From contig CAJOMC010000007.1 in assembly GCA_905235635.1 (NCBI GenBank), positions 1 through 64,000 of the forward strand: 64,000 nucleotides of DNA, given 5' to 3'. This document shows, one piece after another, positions 1-10,561 of this stretch (its first letter is position 1; each line of letters begins with the position of its first letter). The translations under genes were made by a program, and so were the position numbers. This DNA comes from an uncultured Bacilli bacterium (lineage in GTDB: Bacteria; Bacillota_I; Bacilli_A; Izemoplasmatales; UBA1188). The notes under the pieces are model-generated. The model worked only from the letters and a program-made list of their open reading frames with translations. It made no database searches and was not told the origin of the DNA.

Positions 1-76
1 GTTAATATCTTTTTACCACAAAATATTGTGGTGTTTAAACATGCATTATTTTAAAATTACTAAAAATTATTCTTGA

Positions 77-1021
77 TTATTTATAGTTAAGTCCTCCAAC
101 TTGTTTTTTAACCAAATCTATTAATATATTAACATCCTCTTCGTTTTTAAGTGTACATCCACAAGCAAGTGCGTGCCCTCCACCACCGAAATATTTAGCT
201 ACATCTACTACATCAATTTCTTTACTTCTTATTTCTGTGACTATAGTATCATCGTCTGCCTCTGTGAAATTAACAAAGGCTTCACATCCTATAATACCAC
301 CTAAAAGGTTAACTGTACCTCTTGCGGAATCAAATACATTCACATTATATTTTTGTCTAATTTCTTTAGGTACAAAGATATATGCTATTTTATCCTCCAC
401 TACCATATTAAACATAATATAACCTTTAAATCTCTTAAAATCTTCAGTTTCTTCCGATTTCATTTTTTTATACACTTCAAAAATGTCTGTGCCACTTTTA
501 TAAAGAGCGCTTGCGATATCAAAAGTTTTATCTGTAGTGCCTTTATAGTAGAACCTAAAACTATCCCCGACAATCCCCATAAATAGCGCTTCCCCAGCTT
601 CTTTTGTGATAGGGATATTTGTCTGAATTAAGAAATCAGCGATAATCTCAGATGCGCTTGATACATCAGGATTGATTAAGGTTATGCTTGCGAAATCAGG
701 ATTAGTTAAATGATGATCAATGATGATGCTATCTTTGGCATATAAGATATGATCATCTGTGAGCATATTAAGTGATGATTGATCAACTAAGATAACTAAA
801 GATTCTTTGTAGTCTTTTAGTGTAACGTGGTCCATCTCAACATTTAGGATGTTGTTTGAGTTTTGGTCACCATCCATTAGTATTGTCTTATTTGGGTATT
901 TATTTTTTAAGGCAAGGGTTAATCCTATTTGGCTTCCGTACGCATCATAATCAGGATTCTTGTGTCTGATTACGATAATCTTATTATAGGCCTCGATTTT
1001 TTCTAATATTCTATTATACAT
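77..1021 (-). CDS. nrnA: DHH/DHHA1 family phosphoesterase (NrnA-like oligoribonuclease/pAp phosphatase)
   Basis: ORF 314 aa; IVIRHKNPDYDAYGSQ DHH-type motif, IIIDHH and C-terminal GGGGHALACGC. Confidence 0.85.
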   Translation of the reverse strand: MYNRILEKIEAYNKIIVIRHKNPDYDAYGSQIGLTLALKNKYPNKTILMDGDQNSNNILNVEMDHVTLKDYKESLVILVDQSSLNMLTDDHILYAKDSIIIDHHLTNPDFASITLINPDVSSASEIIADFLIQTNIPITKEAGEALFMGIVGDSFRFYYKGTTDKTFDIASALYKSGTDIFEVYKKMKSEETEDFKRFKGYIMFNMVVEDKIAYIFVPKEIRQKYNVNVFDSARGTVNLLGGIIGCEAFVNFTEADDDTIVTEIRSKEIDVVDVAKYFGGGGHALACGCTLKNEEDVNILIDLVKKQVGGLNYK

Positions 1022-1086
1022 TTGAACTCCTTTGGGCAGGGGTATACTATAACATATAATTTAATATTTGTGTAGAATTAATTAAA

Positions 1087-1109
1087 AAACCCACAAAATG
1101 TGTGGGTTT
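1087..1109. terminator. Rho-independent terminator hairpin
   Basis: aaacccaca/tgtgggttt inverted repeat downstream of pgi. Confidence 0.6.
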
Positions 1110-1114
1110 AGTGA

Positions 1115-2392
1115 TTATTTTTTAGGTTTCCCTAACATTTCAAACATCTTAGATTTGTATGCTTCAACACCTGGTTGGTTAAACGGATTAATACCTAATA
1201 TATATCCACTTATTGCGCATGACATTTCAAAGAAGTAAACTAAATATCCAATATGGAACTCATCTAATTCATCAATTTCTAATTTGATTTCTGGAACTCC
1301 ACCTTCTTTATGAGCGAAAATTGTGGCCTCAAGTGCGGTATTATTCACATAATTTAAATCTTTTCCTGATAAATAATTAAGATTATCTAAATTATTTTTA
1401 TCAAACGGGATATCGATATTACATTTAGGTTCTTTGATTTCCATAACTGTTTCAAAAAGGTTTCTTCTACCTTCTTGAATATATTGCCCCATTGAATGAA
1501 GGTCGGTTGAGAAGATACAAGATGCAGGGAAAATACCTTTTAGTTCTTTGCCTTCTGACTCACCGAATAATTGTTTCCACCATTCATTAAAATTAACTAG
1601 TGATGGTTCATATGCTTCAAGAATTTCTATGTCATAACCCTTTTTATATAAAATATTTCTTACTGCAGCATATTTCTGCGCAATATTATCATCTTTTTTC
1701 AAATCATTATAGACAGCTTGTGCGCCCTTTAATATTTTGTCGATGTCGATTCCAGCGCAAGCAATAGGGAGTAGACCTACCGCAGATAATACAGAATATC
1801 TTCCACCCATATCAGATGGAACCACAAATGTTTCAAACTCATATTCGTCTGCGATTTGTTTTAAAGCGCCTTTTTCTTTATCAGTAGTCACAAAAACGTG
1901 TTCTAGTAATTCTTCTTTCATATATTTTTTCTTAAGCATATTAAATAGGATTCTAAAAGCTATTGCGGTTTCTGTAGTAGTACCTGATTTAGATATAACA
2001 TTTACACTAAAATCTTTATCCCATAAATAATCTTTAAGATTAGACATATATGTGGATGAGATAGTATTACCCGCAAAGATAATTTCAAGTCCTGGTTTTT
2101 CAAAATATGGTGTTAAAGCACTAATCACAGCTTTTGCGCCAAGATATGATCCACCAATTCCTGCGACAACAAGTACATCAGATGATCTTGCGATTGTAGT
2201 CGCAGCTTTTTTAACTCTACTTAATTCTTCTTTATCATATGAAAAAGGATAATCAACCCATCCTAGATAGTCTGAGCCGTCTCCCGATTTATCGTAAACT
2301 TTCTTTTGGGCGCTCTTTGCCTCGTTCATCATATTTTCAAGTTCTTCATTTGTGAGGAAATCGCCTAAATTAGATAAATTCAAATTAATCAT
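1115..2392 (-). CDS. pgi: glucose-6-phosphate isomerase
   Basis: ORF 425 aa with GIGGSYLGAKA, SKSGTTTETAIAFR and GRYSVLSAVGLLP motifs. Confidence 0.95.
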   Translation of the reverse strand: MINLNLSNLGDFLTNEELENMMNEAKSAQKKVYDKSGDGSDYLGWVDYPFSYDKEELSRVKKAATTIARSSDVLVVAGIGGSYLGAKAVISALTPYFEKPGLEIIFAGNTISSTYMSNLKDYLWDKDFSVNVISKSGTTTETAIAFRILFNMLKKKYMKEELLEHVFVTTDKEKGALKQIADEYEFETFVVPSDMGGRYSVLSAVGLLPIACAGIDIDKILKGAQAVYNDLKKDDNIAQKYAAVRNILYKKGYDIEILEAYEPSLVNFNEWWKQLFGESEGKELKGIFPASCIFSTDLHSMGQYIQEGRRNLFETVMEIKEPKCNIDIPFDKNNLDNLNYLSGKDLNYVNNTALEATIFAHKEGGVPEIKLEIDELDEFHIGYLVYFFEMSCAISGYILGINPFNQPGVEAYKSKMFEMLGKPKK

Positions 2393-2409
2393 AATACCCT
2401 TCTCCTAAA

Positions 2410-2700
2410 TTAATTAATTTCAATATCTGGTTCAGTTTGTGCAATTGGTTCATCAACATTTACAACTTTTACTACTTCTGGTATTTCTTCTTTTAATACA
2501 CTTTCAATTCCTTCTTTTAAATCAACCTCAAGCGCAACACATCCGACACATGCACCATATATTTTTAGATAAACTACGCCGTCTTCATACTTTATTAATC
2601 TAATATCTCCGCCATCGCGTTGAATAAATGGACGTATTTTATCTAATACGTTAATTATTTCAAGTTCTACGCCGTTATCAAATTCTTTATAATCTTCCAT
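2410..2700 (-). CDS. NifU C-terminal domain-like (Nfu) Fe-S scaffold protein
   Basis: RPFIQRDGGDIRLI...YLKIYGACVGC motif. Confidence 0.85.
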   Translation of the reverse strand: MEDYKEFDNGVELEIINVLDKIRPFIQRDGGDIRLIKYEDGVVYLKIYGACVGCVALEVDLKEGIESVLKEEIPEVVKVVNVDEPIAQTEPDIEIN

Positions 2701-2981
2701 TAGTTTTCTTCCTCTTCTTCCCTATAGTTAATGTCAAAGTTTGGATTTCTTAAAATATAGTATTGGTGGTCAAGCGCGCAATATTCATTGATATAATCAG
2801 GGATATATTTAGCGCTATCCTTATTAAATCCTTTTAATCTTAATAATCCTTGGGAATAATCCCCAACGATAAATTCATATTTTCTTAAATATGGGATAAA
2901 CCTATTATCAAAATCAGCGACCACAAATGAATTTGAGTCATCTTTAATTATTTCAAATAGTCCTTCTTTCGTTTCTATCAT
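2700..2981 (-). CDS. yutD: YutD-like family protein
   Basis: FIVGDYSQGLLRLKGF and EYCALDHQYYILRNPNF resemble YutD; start chosen at internal MIETKEG. Confidence 0.65.
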   Translation of the reverse strand: MIETKEGLFEIIKDDSNSFVVADFDNRFIPYLRKYEFIVGDYSQGLLRLKGFNKDSAKYIPDYINEYCALDHQYYILRNPNFDINYREEEEEN

Positions 2982-3450
2982 AGAAGTCCTCCTCAAGAAG
3001 CACAACCGTTTGAACGAGACAGCCTTCTTTTTTTCCAATTATTCCACAACCCTCCATTGTGGTGGCTTTTATTGATACTTTTTTTACATCAGTATCTAAA
3101 ATAGATGCGATCACATGCCTCATCATAGGTATATATTTAGATATTTTTGGTTCTTCAAGGAGAATCATAGAATCAATATTACCTATTTTATATGAATAAG
3201 ATGTCATCATATCCTTAACTTTCATTAAAATTAGTTTTGAGTCCATGCCTTCAGATTCTTCTTCTTTAAAGTATGTGCCTAAATCTCCTAATGCAAGTGC
3301 CCCAAGAATAGCTTCCGCTACCGAATGAAGGAGTGCGTCTGCATCTGATACACCATCAAGTCCAAAATCAGACTTGATTGTGACACCACCTAAGATGAAT
3401 AATCTATCTTTTTTAAAAGGATGGAAATCAATAGAGCTTCCTATTCTCAT
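2953..3450 (-). CDS. ispF: 2-C-methyl-D-erythritol 2,4-cyclodiphosphate synthase
   Basis: MRIGSSIDFHPF, LDGVSDADALLHSVAEAILGA, ATTMEGCGIIGKKEG. Confidence 0.93.
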   Translation of the reverse strand: MRIGSSIDFHPFKKDRLFILGGVTIKSDFGLDGVSDADALLHSVAEAILGALALGDLGTYFKEEESEGMDSKLILMKVKDMMTSYSYKIGNIDSMILLEEPKISKYIPMMRHVIASILDTDVKKVSIKATTMEGCGIIGKKEGCLVQTVVLLEEDFYDRNERRTI

Positions 3451-4086
3451 GAATAGCCTCCATTAATTTTATATCATACGTTGTGGTTACTTTAATCGAA
3501 ATATTGTCAGTATATACTAGTTTAACGTCGCCAGCGTATGTCTTAAAAAGCGATGAGTCATCAGTAAATTCTTGAGTTGATGTTTCATATGCTTTCTTTA
3601 ATTTTTGTGAGTTAAAACATTGTGGGGTAATTAAAGACGCAAGGGTGTGTCTTGAATAATACTCTTTCACAAAACCATTTTCCTGAAGACATGTGGTGTT
3701 GTATACCTTTGATGCAAGAGATGCTCCGCCCACTTCTTTTGCGGCCGCAAGAAGATTTTTGATGTCTTCTTTATAGACTAAAGATCTTGCGCCGTCATGG
3801 ACAACCACATATTCACTCTCAACCTTAGATAAGGCATTTTTAACCGATTCACCACGAGTTTGGCCTCCGTAGGTAAAAGTTACCTTGTCGTTTTTAATTA
3901 AATTTTTAAAATATAGTTCATCTCTTTTTGAGATAGCGATTATGATCTTTCCACATTCAGGGTCAGATAGGAAATAGTTGAGCGAAAATAATATTAACTC
4001 ATCTTGACCATTAATTTTATAACCTTATTATAACCGAGTGCGGCGCGCTGACCTTCACCAGCTGCGAGTAAGACACAGTCGTACAC
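3428..4086 (-). pseudogene. ispD: 2-C-methyl-D-erythritol 4-phosphate cytidylyltransferase, frameshifted
   Basis: GTG start at 4086 after a strong RBS gives VYDCVLLAAGEGQRAALGYNKV, then the frame breaks near 4015-4025. The other frame continues as KINGQDELILFSLNYFLSDPECGKIIIAISKRDEL...VVHDGARSLV to 3428. Confidence 0.8.
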
Positions 4087-4096
4087 TTTTTACCTC

Positions 4097-5260
4097 CTAT
4101 TCACCGAAGATTGTATAATTCTTTCTTGTTGATTCCTTTGATTCTTTAAGTAGTTGTTCTGCGTAGTTTAAGACATTTGTTGGCTCACTAGTTCTTGCGC
4201 CAGAAATATTAACTACACCAAATTTAGGTTTTATAATTTCCTTCATTTCTGCGATTGGAATCTTAGTATTATAAATTAAGCTATTATTATCAATCACAGC
4301 TTTGTGGAAGGAATCATATATTAGATCATCTGTGATAATAAGAGCGAACCTAATACCGCTAATTCTAAAGATTTCCTTTGAATCATAGGCATATTGATTT
4401 TTAATGACTTTAATATATTCATTAATCATCAAGTTTCCTACTTCTCTTCCATATTTTTCATTTATTTCCACAATGTTTACTAGTTCAAATAAGGCAAGAG
4501 TAAATTGTTTTCCCGTCCTTAAGACATCGGTTAATGTGGTAATTAAATTGTCTTTTGTCTTCATTGAATCAATGATGATATAACCCGTCTTATTAAAGAT
4601 TGATATATCAAGAGGCATAACTGTGGCGATAATTGTTTCATCACCACTATTAGTTAACACATATTGTCCAGTTTCTTGGACCCATACCACATCTTTATCT
4701 CTAACTACACGATATTTGATTTCATATTTTTGATTCTTTGATGAGACTCTAGAGATGGTTTTAAAATATATTTCCCTGTCGTCTACATATAGTCTTTCAC
4801 TATGATCTTTAAGACTTGTATCTTTGGTTTCATTAGGAAATAGTTCTTTTGCCTTTGAAGATAATAATGGTTTTCTTCCCTTATCCTGATAGAGGATAGT
4901 TCCCTCGTTCATTAGTTCTATCATAGTTAAGAAATTAGTTTTAAGTGAATCTACCTGTTCCTCAGCTTCTTTATACGCATTCTCTAGCTCAAGCACATCA
5001 TATTCAGTTAAGTTTTTAGTTACTTTCTTTGGAATAAAGAATAGTGCATTAAGAACAATCACAACTAAAACTAATGATAGATATAAAATCATATAATTAG
5101 TTAGAATAGGCACAAAGAATTTAAATGGTAGATAACCTAAAAGAACCAGTACCCCTAAAATAAATTTAGTGAGAGCCGGTTTGTTTCTATAGATTATTAA
5201 ATTTAATGTAATTAGGAAGAATAGTATTCCCAGTAAAATATATTCTAAATATTCAATCAT
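4097..5260 (-). CDS. membrane protein with PAS-like and degenerate GGDEF-like domain
   Basis: N-terminal TM helices, coiled coil, PAS-like middle, C-terminal GGDEF-fold-like sequence with SGIRFALI in place of GGDEFALI. Confidence 0.55.
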   Translation of the reverse strand: MIEYLEYILLGILFFLITLNLIIYRNKPALTKFILGVLVLLGYLPFKFFVPILTNYMILYLSLVLVVIVLNALFFIPKKVTKNLTEYDVLELENAYKEAEEQVDSLKTNFLTMIELMNEGTILYQDKGRKPLLSSKAKELFPNETKDTSLKDHSERLYVDDREIYFKTISRVSSKNQKYEIKYRVVRDKDVVWVQETGQYVLTNSGDETIIATVMPLDISIFNKTGYIIIDSMKTKDNLITTLTDVLRTGKQFTLALFELVNIVEINEKYGREVGNLMINEYIKVIKNQYAYDSKEIFRISGIRFALIITDDLIYDSFHKAVIDNNSLIYNTKIPIAEMKEIIKPKFGVVNISGARTSEPTNVLNYAEQLLKESKESTRKNYTIFGE

Positions 5261-5823
5261 TTCTTATCTTTTAGGTAATTAATTACCTTATTATATACTA
5301 AAGCTTTAGGAAAACCTACCACAGTGAAATAATCTCCATCTATTTTATCTATATATCTACCGATATATCCTTGGATAGCGTATCCTCCTGCCTTATCGTA
5401 TGGTTCACTCGTTAGAGAATAGTTCACAATCTCATCATAAGGTATCTTAGTAAAGTGTACTAAACACCTTGAAGAAAAAGATTCACAATAATCTTTCGCT
5501 AACATAGTAAAACCAGTGATTACCTCATGAGTATCATCTGATAATTCATTTATCATATTAATACACTCTTTTCTGTTTTGAGGTTTTCCTATAACTTTTC
5601 CATTATGAAATACAAGAGTATCAAAGCCAAGCACAAGGCTGTCTTCGTTTGAATCAAACACTGCCTTGGCCTTCATATATGATAATTTCTTAACTAATTC
5701 TTCGTTCGAAGAAAAGGAGTCCACAAATTCACTAATGTCAGCTACTTGAATTTTATAGTCTTCAAATAGTTCACTCATTATCTCTATTCTTCTTTTTGAT
5801 GATGATGCTAAAACTATATCCAT
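5257..5823 (-). CDS. maf: Maf-family nucleotide pyrophosphatase
   Basis: MDIVLASSSKRRIEIM, LGFDTLVF, YDKAGGYAIQG. Confidence 0.93.
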   Translation of the reverse strand: MDIVLASSSKRRIEIMSELFEDYKIQVADISEFVDSFSSNEELVKKLSYMKAKAVFDSNEDSLVLGFDTLVFHNGKVIGKPQNRKECINMINELSDDTHEVITGFTMLAKDYCESFSSRCLVHFTKIPYDEIVNYSLTSEPYDKAGGYAIQGYIGRYIDKIDGDYFTVVGFPKALVYNKVINYLKDKK

Positions 5824-5904
5824 AATAATTACCTTAATTATTATAACTCAAAAAGATGCTTATATGTGAATTAAGATTATTTTATATGATAAAATATAGT
5901 TGCG

Positions 5905-7236
5905 ATGAAGAAATTAGAAGAAACTATTATAAAAGATATTCTAAATCCTAAGGAAACATATGTTGTAGCGGTATCAACCGGAATAGATTCCATGTCTTTA
6001 CTAAACTACCTTTATACTAATGGATATAAGGTTATTGTAGCGCATGTAAATCACAAAAAGAGAGTTGAATCAGATACAGAATACAAATTCTTAGAAGAGT
6101 ATTGCCTAAATAAAAATATCCCGTTTGAGGGATATGAGTTACATAATCATTATACAAACAACTTCCAAGCTAACGCAAGGAATGAAAGATATATGTTTTT
6201 TAGTAATGTGTTAAATAAATACCATACTAATAATCTAGTCCTCGCTCATCAACTTGATGATTTAGCAGAAACAATTATTATGAGGCTTATTAGGGGCACA
6301 AGTATTAAAGGTTATAAGGGTATGATTCCTAAAGAGTCCTATCCTAATTATACCGTTTTAAGACCTCTTCTTTATACGCCAAGGGATGTAATAGAACGTT
6401 ATCAAAAAGATAATAATATTCAATATTTTAGCGACTCTTCTAATGATACCGACGAATATACAAGAAATTATGTAAGGCACCATATTCTTCCTCTTTTCAA
6501 AGAGTTGAATTCAAATGTGCTTGAGTCTCTTCTTAATTTTTCAAAGGATATTGATAGCGCATTTGAAATTGTTGATGAAATATCTAAAGATATGTTTAAG
6601 TTTATTCATAACGATGAAAATGGTATTTATATAGAAAGAGATGTATTTAATAAGTGTCCCAAAATAGTAAAAGAGAGAATTTTGATGTTGATGTTTGATT
6701 CGCTCACAAATAATTCTAAAGAATTAAGCAGAGAAAGAATAGATGCGATTATCAGCCAAGCAGAGAAAGGCAAAGAATCTAAAACTATTGAGCTATTAAA
6801 TAAATACATTTCAATAGTTGAATATAATAAAATTAGGATAATTGAGAAGAAAATTACTCAAAGAGTAAATATAATAGTAGATACTTTTGGAGAATATGAT
6901 TTAGGCAATAATAAAGTCGCTATTTTCTCACAAAACTATAACAATCTACCTCAAAAAAATTCATATTGTTTATGTTATAATGAGGAAAAATCTATTTTTC
7001 CTATTATAATTAGAAACAGGAAAGATGGAGATAAAATAACCGTTAACTCAATCACAAAGAGTGTATCACGTGTATTAATCGATAATAAAATACCAAAAAT
7101 GGAAAGGAACAATATTCTTGTGGTTGAAAACGTTAGTGGGATATTCTTTATCCCGGAAATATTAAGAAAAGAAACTGACTATTCTCTTCCGAATAAACTA
7201 TATATTACGATTGAAGAGAAAAAAGAGGAGGTATGA
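5905..7236 (+). CDS. tilS: tRNA(Ile)-lysidine synthase
   Basis: VVAVSTGIDSMSLL PP-loop, VAHVNHKKR, AHQLDDLAETIIMRLIRGTSIKG; TGA stop. Confidence 0.9.
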   Translation: MKKLEETIIKDILNPKETYVVAVSTGIDSMSLLNYLYTNGYKVIVAHVNHKKRVESDTEYKFLEEYCLNKNIPFEGYELHNHYTNNFQANARNERYMFFSNVLNKYHTNNLVLAHQLDDLAETIIMRLIRGTSIKGYKGMIPKESYPNYTVLRPLLYTPRDVIERYQKDNNIQYFSDSSNDTDEYTRNYVRHHILPLFKELNSNVLESLLNFSKDIDSAFEIVDEISKDMFKFIHNDENGIYIERDVFNKCPKIVKERILMLMFDSLTNNSKELSRERIDAIISQAEKGKESKTIELLNKYISIVEYNKIRIIEKKITQRVNIIVDTFGEYDLGNNKVAIFSQNYNNLPQKNSYCLCYNEEKSIFPIIIRNRKDGDKITVNSITKSVSRVLIDNKIPKMERNNILVVENVSGIFFIPEILRKETDYSLPNKLYITIEEKKEEV

Positions 7237-7237
7237 G

Positions 7238-9256
7238 ATGCAAGAAAACACTCCACAAAAAGATAACACTAGAAAATTTGGGTTTGCAAATGTTGCGGTT
7301 ATTTTAACTGCAATACTTTTCGTTGTTATAACTATATTTGCTTTAAGAGGATGCAATGCAACAGCAACTGAGATAAGTATAAGTGAAGCTGTTGATGTAT
7401 TTTTTGATACAACCGATACAAAATATGTAAATAGTGCTGAAATTAATGTTACACCAGCTAATGATTCATCAGAAAACGGAAGTTACTTAGTTAAAATTAC
7501 TTTAAAAAGTGACAACAAAGCATTTTATTTCTATGCATCACCAGAACAATACAACACAATAATTGATGCTGCTATTGAGATGGGATATAAAGTAACTTAT
7601 AAACCAGGATCTACAATAAGTGTTTGGACTATTGTTTATTATGGAATTATGATTCTTGGTATTGGTTTTATAGTATTCCTTTTATTTAGAACCATGTCCA
7701 GAACAAGTGGCGCTAATGATGCAACATTCGATTTTGTTAAATCAAGAGCACAACTCAATAGGCGTACAACCGCAACATTTAAAGATGTTGCTGGTCTAGA
7801 TGAGGAAAAAGAAGAATTAAAGGAAATAGTAGATTTCTTAAAGAATCCTAAGAAATATCAAGATATGGGCGCAAGAGTGCCAAAAGGTGTATTACTTTAT
7901 GGCATGCCTGGTACAGGTAAAACTCTTCTCGCAAGAGCGGTAGCTGGAGAGGCTGGAGTGCCTTTCTACTATACTACTGGTTCTGATCTTGTTGAAATGT
8001 TTGTTGGTGTAGGTGCAAGCCGTGTAAGAGATATGTTTAAGACCGCTAAAAAGACAGCACCATCAATTCTATTTATGGATGAAATAGATGCTGTTGGTAG
8101 ACAAAGAGGTACTGGACTTGGTGGTGGAAATGATGAAAGAGAACAAACTCTAAATCAATTGCTTGTAGAAATGGATGGTTTTACTCCTGATACAAACGTA
8201 ATAGTAATCGCCGCAACAAATAGATCAGATGTTCTTGATCCTGCACTTCTTCGTCCTGGAAGATTCGATAGGCAAATTAATGTATCTGTTCCTGATATCG
8301 TTGGTAGAACATCTATTCTTAAAGTACACGCAAGAAATAAAAAAATTGCGAGCGATGTAGATTTCGATAGAATCGCAAGAGAGACTCCAGGCTTTACTGG
8401 TGCCGACCTTGAAAATGTAATGAACGAAGCTGCGCTTCTTGCCGCAAGAGAGGGCGCAAAAGAAATTAACCAAAGATTAATTGGCGAAGCTATTGATAGA
8501 GTAATCATGGGCCCTGCTAAAAAGAGTAGAGTTATTTCTAAGAAAGAAAAAGAGATTGTCGCATACCATGAAGCTGGTCATTGTGTAATTGGAACCTTAC
8601 TCGGAAGTGCAAGAGAAGTTCAAAAAGTTACTATTATCCCAAGAGGAAACGCTGGTGGATATAATCTAATGGGTCCTAAAGAGGAAGAGTTATATCTTAG
8701 AACTAAGGGTCAATTATATGAAGAAATCACTGGTCTTCTAGGTGGAAGGTCTGCGGAGGAATTAATCTATGGTGAAGTTACTACTGGTGCATCTGATGAT
8801 ATGGTTAAAGCCACAAGCATCGCAAGAGCTATGGTCACTAAATATGGTATGAGTTCTTTAGGTCCAATAGCTTATGAACAATCTGATGGATACGTATTCC
8901 TTGGAAGAGACTATGCATCAAACAAAAATTTCTCTGATAGTGTTGCACACGATATCGATGATGCGGTAAAACAAATTATTGATGAATGTCATACTAAAGC
9001 TATGGAAATCTTAAAAGAAAACATAGATAAACTTCAGGCAATAGCCCACTATCTTTTAATTGTTGAAACAATCACTAAACCTGACATTACTGAAATTATG
9101 GAAACTGGTCATTTAAAGAGAGTAGATGATAAAGATAATAATTTAGAAGAATTAGGTACTGTAGTTGAAAGCACAGAAACTAGTGAAATCCCTATAGGAG
9201 GAAACACAGAACTTCAAACCGATTCAACCAGCAAAGAAGATAAAAATGAGGCTTGA
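7238..9256 (+). CDS. ftsH: ATP-dependent zinc metalloprotease FtsH
   Basis: AAA domain [38 protein letters not shown]; start at ATG 7238 (MQENTPQK). Confidence 0.96.
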   Translation: MQENTPQKDNTRKFGFANVAVILTAILFVVITIFALRGCNATATEISISEAVDVFFDTTDTKYVNSAEINVTPANDSSENGSYLVKITLKSDNKAFYFYASPEQYNTIIDAAIEMGYKVTYKPGSTISVWTIVYYGIMILGIGFIVFLLFRTMSRTSGANDATFDFVKSRAQLNRRTTATFKDVAGLDEEKEELKEIVDFLKNPKKYQDMGARVPKGVLLYGMPGTGKTLLARAVAGEAGVPFYYTTGSDLVEMFVGVGASRVRDMFKTAKKTAPSILFMDEIDAVGRQRGTGLGGGNDEREQTLNQLLVEMDGFTPDTNVIVIAATNRSDVLDPALLRPGRFDRQINVSVPDIVGRTSILKVHARNKKIASDVDFDRIARETPGFTGADLENVMNEAALLAAREGAKEINQRLIGEAIDRVIMGPAKKSRVISKKEKEIVAYHEAGHCVIGTLLGSAREVQKVTIIPRGNAGGYNLMGPKEEELYLRTKGQLYEEITGLLGGRSAEELIYGEVTTGASDDMVKATSIARAMVTKYGMSSLGPIAYEQSDGYVFLGRDYASNKNFSDSVAHDIDDAVKQIIDECHTKAMEILKENIDKLQAIAHYLLIVETITKPDITEIMETGHLKRVDDKDNNLEELGTVVESTETSEIPIGGNTELQTDSTSKEDKNEA

Positions 9257-9488
9257 TAAATATTTAAAAGTATCTCAATTAATTAGAAGGAGAACTGTCG
9301 CAAAAGATGTTGCGGAAAGCCACCATATTGAAGTGAATGGTAAAACCGCAAAACCATCTAAAGAATTAAAAGAGGGAGATATAATTACCATAAAGTATGC
9401 ATCTAGGTCACTAAGTGTTAAGGTGCTATCTTTAGATAAAAATACCTCTAAAAAAGATTCTCCATCTATGTATGAGGTTATAGAATAG
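9246..9488 (+). CDS. rqcP: S4-domain RNA-binding protein (RqcP/Hsp15-like)
   Basis: [33 protein letters not shown]. Confidence 0.85.
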   Translation: MRLDKYLKVSQLIRRRTVAKDVAESHHIEVNGKTAKPSKELKEGDIITIKYASRSLSVKVLSLDKNTSKKDSPSMYEVIE

Positions 9489-9514
9489 TAAAAGGCGAGA
9501 AATCGCCTTTTACT
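9487..9514. terminator. bidirectional terminator hairpin
   Basis: agtaaaaggcga-gaaa-tcgccttttact. Confidence 0.75.
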
Positions 9515-9520
9515 ATCATA

Positions 9521-10399
9521 TTATGCGTTGTAAGAAACTTTAATATCTCCTACTTCAGTTTCTGTTTTTATTCTTATATTTCCACCAGTTGTGCTACCCT
9601 TCACGTCACCAATTTTAGAAGATAAATCTGTGGTGTATAAATCCTTAGATCCTTTAAGTGATAACACAACATCTCCTGTGGCATTCTTTAATTCTGCATA
9701 AGTACTAATTTCAAGTTTACTTATGCTGATGTTGCCAAGTGAATTAGTTGCTTCTATAGATTCTGATTTAACGGAATCGCCTATAATATTTCCACTACTA
9801 TTTTCAAGGGTTAAGTTAGTACTAACACTTATGCTTGATAGTGTGATATTACCTGTGGAGTTTTTAACGTTTAATGCCTCACCACTAACTCCATTAAGGT
9901 TTATGTTTCCTGTGCTGTTTTTAATAGATGTGTCTTCTGCGTTAACGTTTGATAAATTAATATTTCCAACATGTGAAGTTAAATTCATTTTTTTACTATT
10001 AAAACCTGAAAGTGTCATATTTCCAACGCTAGTCTTAACTGTGACATCCCCCGAAAAGTTTTCAGGAACTAGTATCAAAGTAGAATAATCATTACTAAAA
10101 TCATAACTCATTTTTTTATTTGGTTGTATTCTCTCTGCTTTATATGTTTTAGTTACATTAGAATAGTTGTTTGATAAATAATATGTATCTTCTTTTTCGT
10201 AATAGGTAATTTTAATGTTTTGAATAGATTTATCTTGTCTTATTTCCACATTCATTACTGCTTCTTCTATTACAATGTTTTCACATGTGCTATCTACATC
10301 ATAAATTTTTTCTTCTAAATCAATTTTTAAACCACACGACACAAGATATAAAACAAGTACTAAGGTTGTGATAAAATATACTATTTTCTTCATAAACAC
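9521..10399 (-). CDS. DUF4097-like beta-repeat lipoprotein
   Basis: lipobox LYLVSC; multiple NSTGNI.L repeats. Confidence 0.7.
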   Translation of the reverse strand: MFMKKIVYFITTLVLVLYLVSCGLKIDLEEKIYDVDSTCENIVIEEAVMNVEIRQDKSIQNIKITYYEKEDTYYLSNNYSNVTKTYKAERIQPNKKMSYDFSNDYSTLILVPENFSGDVTVKTSVGNMTLSGFNSKKMNLTSHVGNINLSNVNAEDTSIKNSTGNINLNGVSGEALNVKNSTGNITLSSISVSTNLTLENSSGNIIGDSVKSESIEATNSLGNISISKLEISTYAELKNATGDVVLSLKGSKDLYTTDLSSKIGDVKGSTTGGNIRIKTETEVGDIKVSYNA

Positions 10400-10561
10400 C
10401 TACCAGCCATATGACAATCATGTTTTTTTAACAAGATGTCACTCAATAATTACTTAGATAATTTTATAATATTGTGATATTATTTTCAATTATTTGGGTG
10501 TAGTAGTGTTTGAAAATAATATAACTATAAGTTATAATTATACAAGTTATGGAGGTCTCTT

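Noticed and set aside
10430-10560. T-box or other aminoacyl-tRNA leader upstream of lysS, asnS or serS
   Set aside because: No specifier/antiterminator-like sequence and upstream gaps are too short or unstructured.
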